A stretch of 52,824 nucleotides of DNA from Truepera sp. (GTDB lineage Bacteria; Deinococcota; Deinococci; Deinococcales; Trueperaceae). A program made the translations under genes and the position numbers. A model generated the notes under the pieces. That model was given only the letters and a program-made list of their open reading frames with translations. It made no database searches and had not been told where the DNA came from. The DNA lies in contig JAGXSJ010000090.1 of assembly GCA_018333895.1 (NCBI GenBank), positions 1 to 52,824 on the forward strand, given 5' to 3'. This document shows, piece by piece, positions 8,018-15,574 of the stretch (position 1 is its first letter; each line of letters begins with the position of its first letter).

Positions 8018-10924
8018 ATGAGCCCTGACCCGAGCGAAGCGAGACGCCGTCCCGAGCAACGCGAGGGAGTGATTCTTGACCTTAAGCAGCTCGAAAACGA
8101 GCTGAAGTGGAAAGTTACCGGCGAGGTCAGGTTCGACTCGGTAGCGCGCTCGCTCTACGCTACCGACGCCAGCCCCTACCGGATCCTCCCCTTAGGCGTG
8201 GTCATCACCAAAACCGCCGAGGACGTGCGCCAGGTGCTTATGCTGGCACACCGCACCGGCCTACCCATCCTGCCGCGCGGCGGCGGCACCAGCCTAGCCG
8301 GGCAGACGGTCGGGGCGGCGATCGTCTTGGACTTCTCCAAGTATATGAACGCCGTCTTAGCGTTCGATCCCGCAGCGCGCTGGGTCAAGGTGCAGCCCGG
8401 CGTGGTCCGCGACCAGCTCAACCGCTACCTAAAACCCCACGGCTTGCAGTTCACCCCCGATGTCGCGACCACCAGCCGCGCCAACGTGGGCGGCATGGTG
8501 GCTAATAACTCGGCCGGGACGCGCTCGATCAAGTACGGCACCACCCTCGATCAGGTGCTGGCCATGACGGTGATGCTTTCGGACGGCATCATCACCGAGT
8601 TCAAGGAGCTTCATCCCGAAGCGCTGGCAACAAAGCTCCAGGCGGACGGGCTAGAGGGCGCTATCTACCGGCAAGTCCACGGTATCATCACTAGCCACGC
8701 TGACGAGATTAGGACTCGCTACCCCAAGGTGCTGCGCCGCGTCAGCGGCTACAGCCTTGATGCCCTGGTGGACCGACCCTTCAATCTAGCCAAGCTGCTC
8801 TGCGGCTCGGAGGGGACGCTGGCGGTAATTCTGGACGTTACCGTCAAGCTGATGCCCCTCCCTACCTGCCAGCTCATGGCGCTGCTCCACTTTGAGCGGC
8901 TGCACCAAGCGCTCGAGGCCGTGCAGTTCATTAACCGCCACGGCCCCAGCGCAGTCGAGATCATAGATGCTGCGCTCATCGCGCTAGGCCGCGACAACCC
9001 CCACCTGGCCCCCTTGCTCGGCTGGGTCAAGGGGAGTCCTGAGGCGGTGCTGTTAGTCGAGTTCGAAGGCCAGGACGAAGCTGAGCTTGCGGCCAAACTC
9101 GCCAGCCTGGCCGCCGACGCCGAGGTAGCGGCGCGCCGCTACCACGCCCACCTGGCCAAGGGCCGCGAGCAGGCCGACATCTGGGCCTTCCGCCAGGGCG
9201 GCTGGGCGATCTACGAGACCATGCCCGGCGACGCCAAGCCGGTGCCGCTGATCGAAGACGCTGCGGTGCCCGTCGATAAACTCCCCTATTACATCCCCGA
9301 GGTGCAGGCGGTCTGCGCCAAATACGGTGTCGCGACCGTCATGTGCTGCCATGCCAGCGTCGGGCTGCTGCATATCCATCCCGTGCTCAACCTAAAAAGC
9401 GCCGCCGGGGTCGAAGCGTTTGCGCGCATCAGCGAAGAGGTCTTTGCGCTGGTAGTCAAGTACGGCGGCTCCTGGAGCGGCGAGCACGGCGACGGCTTGA
9501 TCCGCTCGTACAAGAACCGCGAGCTTTTTGGCGACACCCTCTATCAGGCCTTCCGCACCATCAAGCGCACCTTCGATCCGCAGAATCTGCTCAACCCCGG
9601 CAAGATCGTCGATGCCGGAGCGATCACCGACAACCTCCGCTACGGCCCCAGCTACCAACTGCCACAGGTTAACACCCATCTCCACTTCGAAGACGGTTTG
9701 GGCCACGCCATCGAGCTCTGCACCGGCGTGGGCCACTGCCGCAAGACCGGCACCGGCACCATGTGCCCCAGCTACATGGCCACCCGCGACGAGGATCACT
9801 CCACCCGGGGCCGTGCCAACGCCCTGCGCGAGGCGCTAACGGGCAACCTCCCCGGTGGGCTGAGTAGCCACGAGCTGTACCAAGTGATGGACCTCTGCCT
9901 GGCTTGCAAGGCCTGCAAAGCCGAGTGCCCGAGCCGGGTGGACATGGCCAAGCTCAAGTACGAGTTCCTGGCGCAGTACTATCAGCAGCACGGCGCACCG
10001 CTAGCGGCTTTAGCTTTTGGCAACGTGGCCCGCGTGGCGCCGCTGGGGAGGCTCCTAGCTCCGCTGGTTAACGCGCTCTTGCCATTAAAACCGGTGCGCT
10101 GGGCGCTGGAGAGAACCCTCGGCATCGATCAGCGCCGGACTCTCCCCCGTTACGCTGATGCTTCGTTCGAACAGCTCTTCCGCTCTCGCTCGGCCCGCCC
10201 CAACCCGGGAGGTCCGATCATAGCCCTATTCGCCGACACCTGGACCATGTTCCACGAACCCCAGGTGGGTATGGCCGCTATCCGCGTGCTAGAGGCGCTT
10301 AACTATCAGGTCGAGCTGATCCCTTACCGCTGCTGTGGCCGCCCGCAGCTCTCCAAGGGGCTGCTGCGCGAGGCCAAACAGCTGGCCCAGCAGAACGTAA
10401 CGGCCCTCAGTGGCTACCTTAAGCGCGGCGTGCCGGTAGTGGGGCTCGAGCCCTCTTGTATTACTGCCTTGCAGGACGACTACCGCGACCTAATCCCCGG
10501 CGAGGTGACTACGGCGGTAGCCCAGCACGTCACGCTGATCGACCAGTTCCTGGCCAAGGCCTGGACCGGCGGGGTTATTAAGCCCGAGCGGGTCTTCCGC
10601 CGAGATAACGCACCAGTCATGCTCCACGGCCACTGCCAGCAGCGTGCGGTGATCGGCACCGCCGCGAGCCGGGCGGTGCTCGGTTGGGTCTCGAGCGCCG
10701 TAGGAGAGGTCGATTCAGGCTGCTGCGGCCTAGCCGGGAGCTTCGGCTACGACCATCACCAGCTGTCGCTGCAGATCGGCGAGCAGCGCCTCTTCCCCGC
10801 CGTGCGCCAGCACCAGGGAGCGGTGGTCGCCTCCGGCTTTAGCTGCCGACATCAGATTAAAGACGGCACCAACCGGCCTGCCAAGCACTTGGTCGAAGTG
10901 CTGGCCGAGGGGTTGGTTAACTAA
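8018..10924 (+). CDS. Fused FAD-linked oxidase / 4Fe-4S protein (GlcD-GlcF or D-lactate dehydrogenase type)
   Basis: This 968-aa two-part dehydrogenase combines a flavoprotein and an iron-sulfur electron-transfer subunit. The N-terminal FAD_binding_4 domain has LPRGGGTSLAGQTVG and TSRANVGGMVANNSAG; the FAD-oxidase C domain ends with SWSGEHGDGLIRSYKN. Two 4Fe-4S clusters follow (CTGVGHCRKTGTGTMCPSY and CLACKACKAECP), then two CCG motifs (CCGRPQLSKG, CCGLAGSFGYD) as in GlcF. It probably oxidises a 2-hydroxy acid such as glycolate or D-lactate; the substrate is not readable. An alternative GTG start at 8069, with GAGGGA close before it, would remove a polar, non-conserved 17-residue leader. Confidence 0.9.
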   Translation: MSPDPSEARRRPEQREGVILDLKQLENELKWKVTGEVRFDSVARSLYATDASPYRILPLGVVITKTAEDVRQVLMLAHRTGLPILPRGGGTSLAGQTVGAAIVLDFSKYMNAVLAFDPAARWVKVQPGVVRDQLNRYLKPHGLQFTPDVATTSRANVGGMVANNSAGTRSIKYGTTLDQVLAMTVMLSDGIITEFKELHPEALATKLQADGLEGAIYRQVHGIITSHADEIRTRYPKVLRRVSGYSLDALVDRPFNLAKLLCGSEGTLAVILDVTVKLMPLPTCQLMALLHFERLHQALEAVQFINRHGPSAVEIIDAALIALGRDNPHLAPLLGWVKGSPEAVLLVEFEGQDEAELAAKLASLAADAEVAARRYHAHLAKGREQADIWAFRQGGWAIYETMPGDAKPVPLIEDAAVPVDKLPYYIPEVQAVCAKYGVATVMCCHASVGLLHIHPVLNLKSAAGVEAFARISEEVFALVVKYGGSWSGEHGDGLIRSYKNRELFGDTLYQAFRTIKRTFDPQNLLNPGKIVDAGAITDNLRYGPSYQLPQVNTHLHFEDGLGHAIELCTGVGHCRKTGTGTMCPSYMATRDEDHSTRGRANALREALTGNLPGGLSSHELYQVMDLCLACKACKAECPSRVDMAKLKYEFLAQYYQQHGAPLAALAFGNVARVAPLGRLLAPLVNALLPLKPVRWALERTLGIDQRRTLPRYADASFEQLFRSRSARPNPGGPIIALFADTWTMFHEPQVGMAAIRVLEALNYQVELIPYRCCGRPQLSKGLLREAKQLAQQNVTALSGYLKRGVPVVGLEPSCITALQDDYRDLIPGEVTTAVAQHVTLIDQFLAKAWTGGVIKPERVFRRDNAPVMLHGHCQQRAVIGTAASRAVLGWVSSAVGEVDSGCCGLAGSFGYDHHQLSLQIGEQRLFPAVRQHQGAVVASGFSCRHQIKDGTNRPAKHLVEVLAEGLVN

Positions 10925-11160
10925 CTAAGACACCCCACGCTGTCACGCTCAAGCTGTGAACGTTTGCACACCGCTTTAAGGCACCGTTTGCTATGCTAGC
11001 AGGGTAACCTAAGCTAGGGGGTGCACTTTGCACGCCGCTAACTACCTACAACCGAGAGAAGTTCCATCCGCACTAATCGCCGGTAGTAGAAAGTGATGCC
11101 GCCCGATAGACCCGTAGCTCACACACCGCGCCGACCACTCTGGCACGTGGCCGCCTAGCC
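10925..11160 (+). promoter_or_regulatory. Intergenic region ahead of the cas operon
   Basis: This 236-bp non-coding stretch separates the dehydrogenase from cas6 and should hold the promoter of the type I-B operon. TTTGCTATGCT at 10987-10997 fits an extended -10 (TGnTATnnT), and the same form recurs in the CRISPR leader (TGCTATACT). No convincing -35 lies at 16-18 bp. If this is the promoter, the cas6 transcript has a leader of about 155 nt containing one short ORF. Confidence 0.4.
11096..11158 (+). CDS. Short upstream ORF before cas6 (20 codons)
   Basis: ATG at 11096 opens MPPDRPVAHTPRRPLWHVAA and stops at TAG 11156-11158, two bases before the cas6 ATG. cas6 has no visible ribosome binding site of its own (GCCGCCTAGCC precedes it), so termination-reinitiation from this ORF is conceivable. 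The peptide is rich in Pro and Arg and resembles nothing known to me. It could be a chance ORF. Confidence 0.2.
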   Translation: MPPDRPVAHTPRRPLWHVAA

Positions 11161-11925
11161 ATGCGGATCAGCGTCCAGCTCACCCCTCATGCGCCGATGG
11201 TGCTCGCCATCCACTACGGCGCAACGCTGCAAGGCTTTATCTATCATCAGCTCGATGCCACCCTCGCCGACTGGCTCCACGGCGACGCCTACGCCCTCGC
11301 CAAGCGCACCTACAAGATGTTCACCTTCTCGCGCCTCACGGCGGTAAATGGAAGCCGCTATATCCTAAGCCAGGGGCAGATCACCTTCACCGGCTCGTTC
11401 AGCTTCACCCTCGCCAGCGTCAACAGTGAGGTGCTCCGCTCACTTGCCGAGCGGCTGTTGAAAGCTCCAACCGTCTACCTCGGCCATAACCCTTGCAGTG
11501 TGCGTGGCATCGAAGTTCTGAAAAAGCCCGAGATCGACTTTGGTCAGCCCATCCGCGTCAGGGCGCTTTCGCCCATCACCGCCTACCAGACGCTGCACGA
11601 TGCCGAAGGCCGCAAGAAGGCCTACTTCTATAGCCCTTTCGAGCGCGACTGGCACCGGCTCTTGCGCGATAACTTGGCCCGTAAGGCCAAAGCCCTCGGC
11701 TGGGAAGACGACGCCGCCACGGCGCTCGAAGGGGCGCAATTCAAGCCGGTGGGTGTCCAGCAGCAAGACCAAAAGATCATCACCTACAAGGGAACGGTCA
11801 TCAAGGGCTGGCTGGGAACTTACCAGATCAGCGGCGTGCCAGAGGCCTACTTTGAGCTGCTCTATGACGCTGGGCTGGGGGCGAAGAACTCTCAAGGGTT
11901 TGGGATGGTGGAGGTGGTGAGGTGA
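11161..11925 (+). CDS. cas6: CRISPR endoribonuclease Cas6
   Basis: Cas6 cuts the CRISPR precursor RNA in each repeat, leaving an 8-nt 5' handle, here predicted to be AUUGAAAC. The 254-aa protein has a double-RRM layout and the C-terminal glycine-rich loop GLGAKNSQGFGMVEVV typical of the family. It heads the operon and overlaps cas8b by 4 bp (GTGA). It is the only cas6 in the window, so both the I-B and the III-D effectors probably receive crRNA from it. The repeat can form a short stem (UUCCU-ACG-AGGGA) directly before the handle, the expected substrate. Confidence 0.92.
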   Translation: MRISVQLTPHAPMVLAIHYGATLQGFIYHQLDATLADWLHGDAYALAKRTYKMFTFSRLTAVNGSRYILSQGQITFTGSFSFTLASVNSEVLRSLAERLLKAPTVYLGHNPCSVRGIEVLKKPEIDFGQPIRVRALSPITAYQTLHDAEGRKKAYFYSPFERDWHRLLRDNLARKAKALGWEDDAATALEGAQFKPVGVQQQDQKIITYKGTVIKGWLGTYQISGVPEAYFELLYDAGLGAKNSQGFGMVEVVR

Positions 11926-13868
11926 TTGAATCTATAAGACAACTGTCTCTCGACTTTCTCTATCACGAGTTGGGTGGAGAAGGCGATGCGGAATTATGGT
12001 ACCGAAGCGTTCGCGAGCAGGAAGCAGAACTCATATTCCCCTACCTAGTCGAAGCTGTCAGGGATTCAATGGCAAGCAACTACTACGTGCTCTACCCCGA
12101 CCCCAACGACGAGCAAGTTGCGGTGCTCGATCAACGAGAACTCAAGGATGAAGACAAATCCAAGCTACCATTCGTTCAGTCAACAGGGTCCCAGTCGCCT
12201 GCGCTTGGGCCTATCATCAAGCGTAGTTTTCAGAAGGGAAAGGGCAGCGGGCCTTCCGAAAAGATCCTCAACTCGACTCTAGTCGCTTTCGCTGAAATCG
12301 GGATGCGCGGCGAACCCTGGTCCGACTACTTTAGCTATGCACACGAGCTGCTTTCACGCCCCATTTTGCGTTATCAGGGCAAGCCGCTTGAGGGGGCACC
12401 CGCACTCCACCAAGCCGTCCGGGTAATTGACGAAACGAAGACCGCCTATCTCAGCATCCTAGACAGCGACGGCAAGCTCCCCGGCGAGCGCAACGATTAC
12501 CGCACTTACCTACAGCAAACGTTGGCGTCAGAGAAATACTCGACCAAAGCTATTCCGGCCGTCGAGGAACAGCAAGACGCCCTCACCGGTGAGATGACTA
12601 CCGTTTACCCCAATAGCCTTATCGGTGCGGGGCTGAACCTCACCAACGTCGATCGTCTGGGCGTTTTCACAGAGCTGGACGATACCAACGCTTGGAAAAA
12701 GTTTGCCCTCGGTGCGGCAAACGCCGACCTGCTTTACATCTTCAGCTTCCACATGCGAAGCGATTTCGTGGGGCGTGTAGCAGGTGAGCAGGCCTTGATC
12801 CTTCCCCATTTGACTTTTGAACAAACCAAGCGGCAGAGGTTTGTACGGGATTTCAAGTCGTACATTCAGCAGCTCAAAACTGATGCAAGAATGCAAGAAA
12901 AGCGCCTGCTCAGACACTTCAAAGATTACCCCGATGCCATAGCAAGCATCACCATCGTTTGGGCCAACTTCGGACAGAAACTCGAAAATGTCAACGGCAT
13001 CGTCACAGACGTGCTTCCCTCGCGCTTGAGCGCCATTGCAGATATCATTCAAATTGTAAGAGAGTCCACAAGCCCTGTCTTTCCAATACATCGAGTAACC
13101 GACGCTGAGCCCGATTTGGCGCTGAACAGCCTAGGTGCGCTTCTGAGACGGCCTGGGGGCAGGAAGAACAAAAAGGCTAACGAGGGTTCCCGACTCTTCG
13201 AACTGAAACGGGACATCGCAGCAAGGATTTACCACGGTAAGCCGTTGTCTACCGAACGTCTCTGGGATGAATTGCTCGTCGTTGCCAGAGAATACCTCGT
13301 CGATGCAGCGGAATCGGGGAACGCATACGGCCTGCTCAACGAAGGGGTCGGCAAAAAGGGAAACTACTTGACCCTGGCAGGTTGGGTCAAACATCTGGCT
13401 CTCTATCTCTACTTTTTCAGGCAATTGGAGGTCTATCCGAAAATGAATGACTGGCACTACACCCCCAAACGCGAAGAGTTAAAAGCGTTCTTCGAAGACG
13501 CGAAAACAACGGCAGGCCTGGACAATTCTGAAAAGGTCTATGCCTTCTTGCTCGGTGTGCTCTTCGGCAAGGTCATGGAAGTCCAGGGCGCGAGAGGCGT
13601 CAATGTCGGAGCCAACGCGCTCACCTGGCTGAAGCGTATGAACATCAGCGGTGCAGACTTGCCAGGGCTGTATATCAAAGTTAGAGAAAAACTCCTGGCC
13701 TACGACACGGAGAAAAGCCCAAGGGTCAGAGCAATTATCGAGGAACTAGGTTACCTCGGCACGGAAATCGGCAAGCCGAAACTCAACAAGATCGACGCCG
13801 GGTACTACCTGCTGCTAGGGCAATCCCTTACCAAAGCACTCATTCCGCCCAAGGAAAAGGAGGACTGA
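11922..13868 (+). CDS. cas8b: Type I-B Cascade large subunit Cas8b (Csh1/TM1802-type)
   Basis: Cas8b is the large subunit of the type I-B Cascade complex and reads the PAM. The 648-aa protein begins at GTG 11922, overlapping the cas6 stop. Early residues include ELIFPYLVEAVRDSMASNYYVLYPD, and a mid-protein segment reads ADLLYIFSFHMRSDF. Divergence is typical of Cas8; the call rests mainly on position between cas6 and a Csh2-type cas7, on length, and on TM1802-like features. The C-terminal helical part (from about residue 508) could also be translated separately as Cas11b. Confidence 0.87.
   Translation: MIESIRQLSLDFLYHELGGEGDAELWYRSVREQEAELIFPYLVEAVRDSMASNYYVLYPDPNDEQVAVLDQRELKDEDKSKLPFVQSTGSQSPALGPIIKRSFQKGKGSGPSEKILNSTLVAFAEIGMRGEPWSDYFSYAHELLSRPILRYQGKPLEGAPALHQAVRVIDETKTAYLSILDSDGKLPGERNDYRTYLQQTLASEKYSTKAIPAVEEQQDALTGEMTTVYPNSLIGAGLNLTNVDRLGVFTELDDTNAWKKFALGAANADLLYIFSFHMRSDFVGRVAGEQALILPHLTFEQTKRQRFVRDFKSYIQQLKTDARMQEKRLLRHFKDYPDAIASITIVWANFGQKLENVNGIVTDVLPSRLSAIADIIQIVRESTSPVFPIHRVTDAEPDLALNSLGALLRRPGGRKNKKANEGSRLFELKRDIAARIYHGKPLSTERLWDELLVVAREYLVDAAESGNAYGLLNEGVGKKGNYLTLAGWVKHLALYLYFFRQLEVYPKMNDWHYTPKREELKAFFEDAKTTAGLDNSEKVYAFLLGVLFGKVMEVQGARGVNVGANALTWLKRMNISGADLPGLYIKVREKLLAYDTEKSPRVRAIIEELGYLGTEIGKPKLNKIDAGYYLLLGQSLTKALIPPKEKED
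13443..13868 (+). CDS. Possible internally initiated small subunit Cas11b
   Basis: In some type I-B and I-D systems the small subunit Cas11 is made from an internal start inside cas8. Here Met508 of Cas8b (ATG at 13443) is preceded by GGAGG at 13427-13431, spaced 11 nt. The product would be 141 aa, beginning MNDWHYTPKREELKAFF and predicted helical, the usual Cas11 size. The internal start is inferred; the spacing is slightly long. No separate cas11 gene is present in the operon. Confidence 0.35.
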   Translation: MNDWHYTPKREELKAFFEDAKTTAGLDNSEKVYAFLLGVLFGKVMEVQGARGVNVGANALTWLKRMNISGADLPGLYIKVREKLLAYDTEKSPRVRAIIEELGYLGTEIGKPKLNKIDAGYYLLLGQSLTKALIPPKEKED

Positions 13869-13871
13869 CCA

Positions 13872-14822
13872 ATGACCGACACCCTCAACGCCCGCCAAGA
13901 GTTCTTTTTCGCCTACGACATTCGCATGGGCAACCCAAACGGCGATCCGGATGAAAACCGTCCTCGCGTCTTGCCAGACAACACCTACTATGTGACGGAT
14001 GTGCGCCTCAAGCGCTTTATCCGTGATTTCTTCAAGAGCCAAGGCAAGGGCATCCTGGTCGATGACATCGAAGGACGAACGACCAACTTGACGGGTCGCG
14101 TCAGCGCATGGCTGGCAAGGCACGGCAAGAAGGAGGCGGACGGTCAGGAGCTGGTCGACATTATTCTGGATTCGTTCATCGACGCAAGGCTTTTCGGCAG
14201 CTCTCTAGCCTTCAAGAAGGAAGAAGTTAAAGGGCGCGAATGGAAACCCTTACCTAAAACGTTGACGGGTGCCGTGCAAATCGGTCATGGGGAAGTTCTT
14301 CACGACGCCCAGGAAGTTGAGATTCGGGGTACGAGCGTCTTTGCAAGTGACGAGGCGAAGGCTCAAGGAACGTTCACGGAATTCTTCGGACTTCGCTACG
14401 GGCTCATCGGCTTCAACGGCGTCGGCAACGAGCATAGTGCCAAAAAATCCCGCCTCAGCCAAGCCGATTACGACGACATGCTCCACGCTACCTGGCACGG
14501 CATTCGCTCGGCTGGGAACACACGCACCAAGACCGGACAGGTACCTCGTTTTCTCGTCAACATCAGCTACAAACCCGGACACGAATTTCAGTTTGGCAAC
14601 CTACTCGATTACGTCAAGCTCCAGGGCAAAGGCGACCCCCGAAACTGGAAAAGTCCCGAAGACTATCTGCTCGACATCAGCAAGCTCCGCGAGCGGCTCG
14701 AGCAATTCCGCCATCACATCGAGCAAATTAGCTACTGCCTGCATCCCGACGTGCAACTCTCTCCAGAGGATCGAAACTTCCTAACCGCGTGTCACAACCT
14801 GGACTACGATGGAGCCCGCTAG
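13872..14822 (+). CDS. cas7: Type I-B Cascade backbone Cas7 (Csh2)
   Basis: Cas7 polymerises along the crRNA spacer in Cascade. The 316-aa protein has the Csh2 opening REFFFAYDIRMGNPNGDPDENRPRVL, the run TYYVTDVRLKRFIRDFF, and FFGLRYGLIGFNGVGN further on. It starts three bases after the cas8b stop (AGGAGGACTGACCAATG) with an overlapping ribosome binding site. The last 14 bp overlap cas5. The sequence supports subtype I-B rather than I-A or I-C. Confidence 0.93.
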   Translation: MTDTLNARQEFFFAYDIRMGNPNGDPDENRPRVLPDNTYYVTDVRLKRFIRDFFKSQGKGILVDDIEGRTTNLTGRVSAWLARHGKKEADGQELVDIILDSFIDARLFGSSLAFKKEEVKGREWKPLPKTLTGAVQIGHGEVLHDAQEVEIRGTSVFASDEAKAQGTFTEFFGLRYGLIGFNGVGNEHSAKKSRLSQADYDDMLHATWHGIRSAGNTRTKTGQVPRFLVNISYKPGHEFQFGNLLDYVKLQGKGDPRNWKSPEDYLLDISKLRERLEQFRHHIEQISYCLHPDVQLSPEDRNFLTACHNLDYDGAR

Positions 14823-15561
14823 CGCAAAACCTGTCGTCGTGTTTCGCTACTTTGGTCGCTTCGGCCATTTCCTACGCGCCGAGGCAAGTGCCAGTGCGCT
14901 CAGCTACCCTATCCCACCAAGGACGGTGCTTCTCGGCCTCATCGGCGCTGTACTAGGACTTGAAAAAGACACGCCCCAAGCGCTCCTCAAAGATGCGCTC
15001 ATTGCCGTTTCGGGCGCGCAGCCTTCCACACATTGGCACCGCGCGAAACTTCGCAAAGACCCTCCCGCACCACTGCCGCTACGCGTCAAAGCAGGGGCGA
15101 AGGGGAGCGACGCCCCGGAGAAAGCCACACTGATCAAGCAGGAGTGGCTTTTAAACCCAAACTACCAGGTGACTGCCCAGTTGCCCACACTCCATCATGA
15201 CGCACTCGTCAGACGCCTCAGAGAGGGCGCGTGGCACTACTCACCCTGTCTTGGGCTCTCGGAGATGAATGCCGAACTCGAGTTCATCGCCACGGGTACA
15301 GCAACTCCTTTGACCGGTGACCAGCAAGTAAACTGCCACAGCCTGGTCAGACAAGACCTTGTGACGGTAGAAGGCCAAAGATTTCTAGAGGACGGCCTCG
15401 AACTTCAGGTGCTTCGAATGCCACGCGATGTGACGCCAGATCGGGTTTTCAGTCACGCCAACTACCTTGTCGAAAGGCAGGGCCGGCCAATCCCAGTCAG
15501 GACCGCCCATGCGTGGCTCGTATCGCTACCGGGACGAGATTCGCATGTGATGTTTCTTTAG
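14809..15561 (+). CDS. cas5: Type I-B Cascade subunit Cas5
   Basis: Cas5 caps the 5' handle of the crRNA in Cascade. The 250-aa protein has the diagnostic Cas5 N-terminus: VVVFRYFGRFGHFLRAEASASALSYPIPPRTVLLGLIGAVLGL, where 'YPIPPRTVLLGLIGA' is the conserved helix. It overlaps cas7 by 14 bp. Cas5 of type I-C can act as a ribonuclease, but with a separate Cas6 this one is probably structural. Confidence 0.92.
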   Translation: MEPASAKPVVVFRYFGRFGHFLRAEASASALSYPIPPRTVLLGLIGAVLGLEKDTPQALLKDALIAVSGAQPSTHWHRAKLRKDPPAPLPLRVKAGAKGSDAPEKATLIKQEWLLNPNYQVTAQLPTLHHDALVRRLREGAWHYSPCLGLSEMNAELEFIATGTATPLTGDQQVNCHSLVRQDLVTVEGQRFLEDGLELQVLRMPRDVTPDRVFSHANYLVERQGRPIPVRTAHAWLVSLPGRDSHVMFL

Positions 15562-15574
15562 GTGGTGCCGAGAC

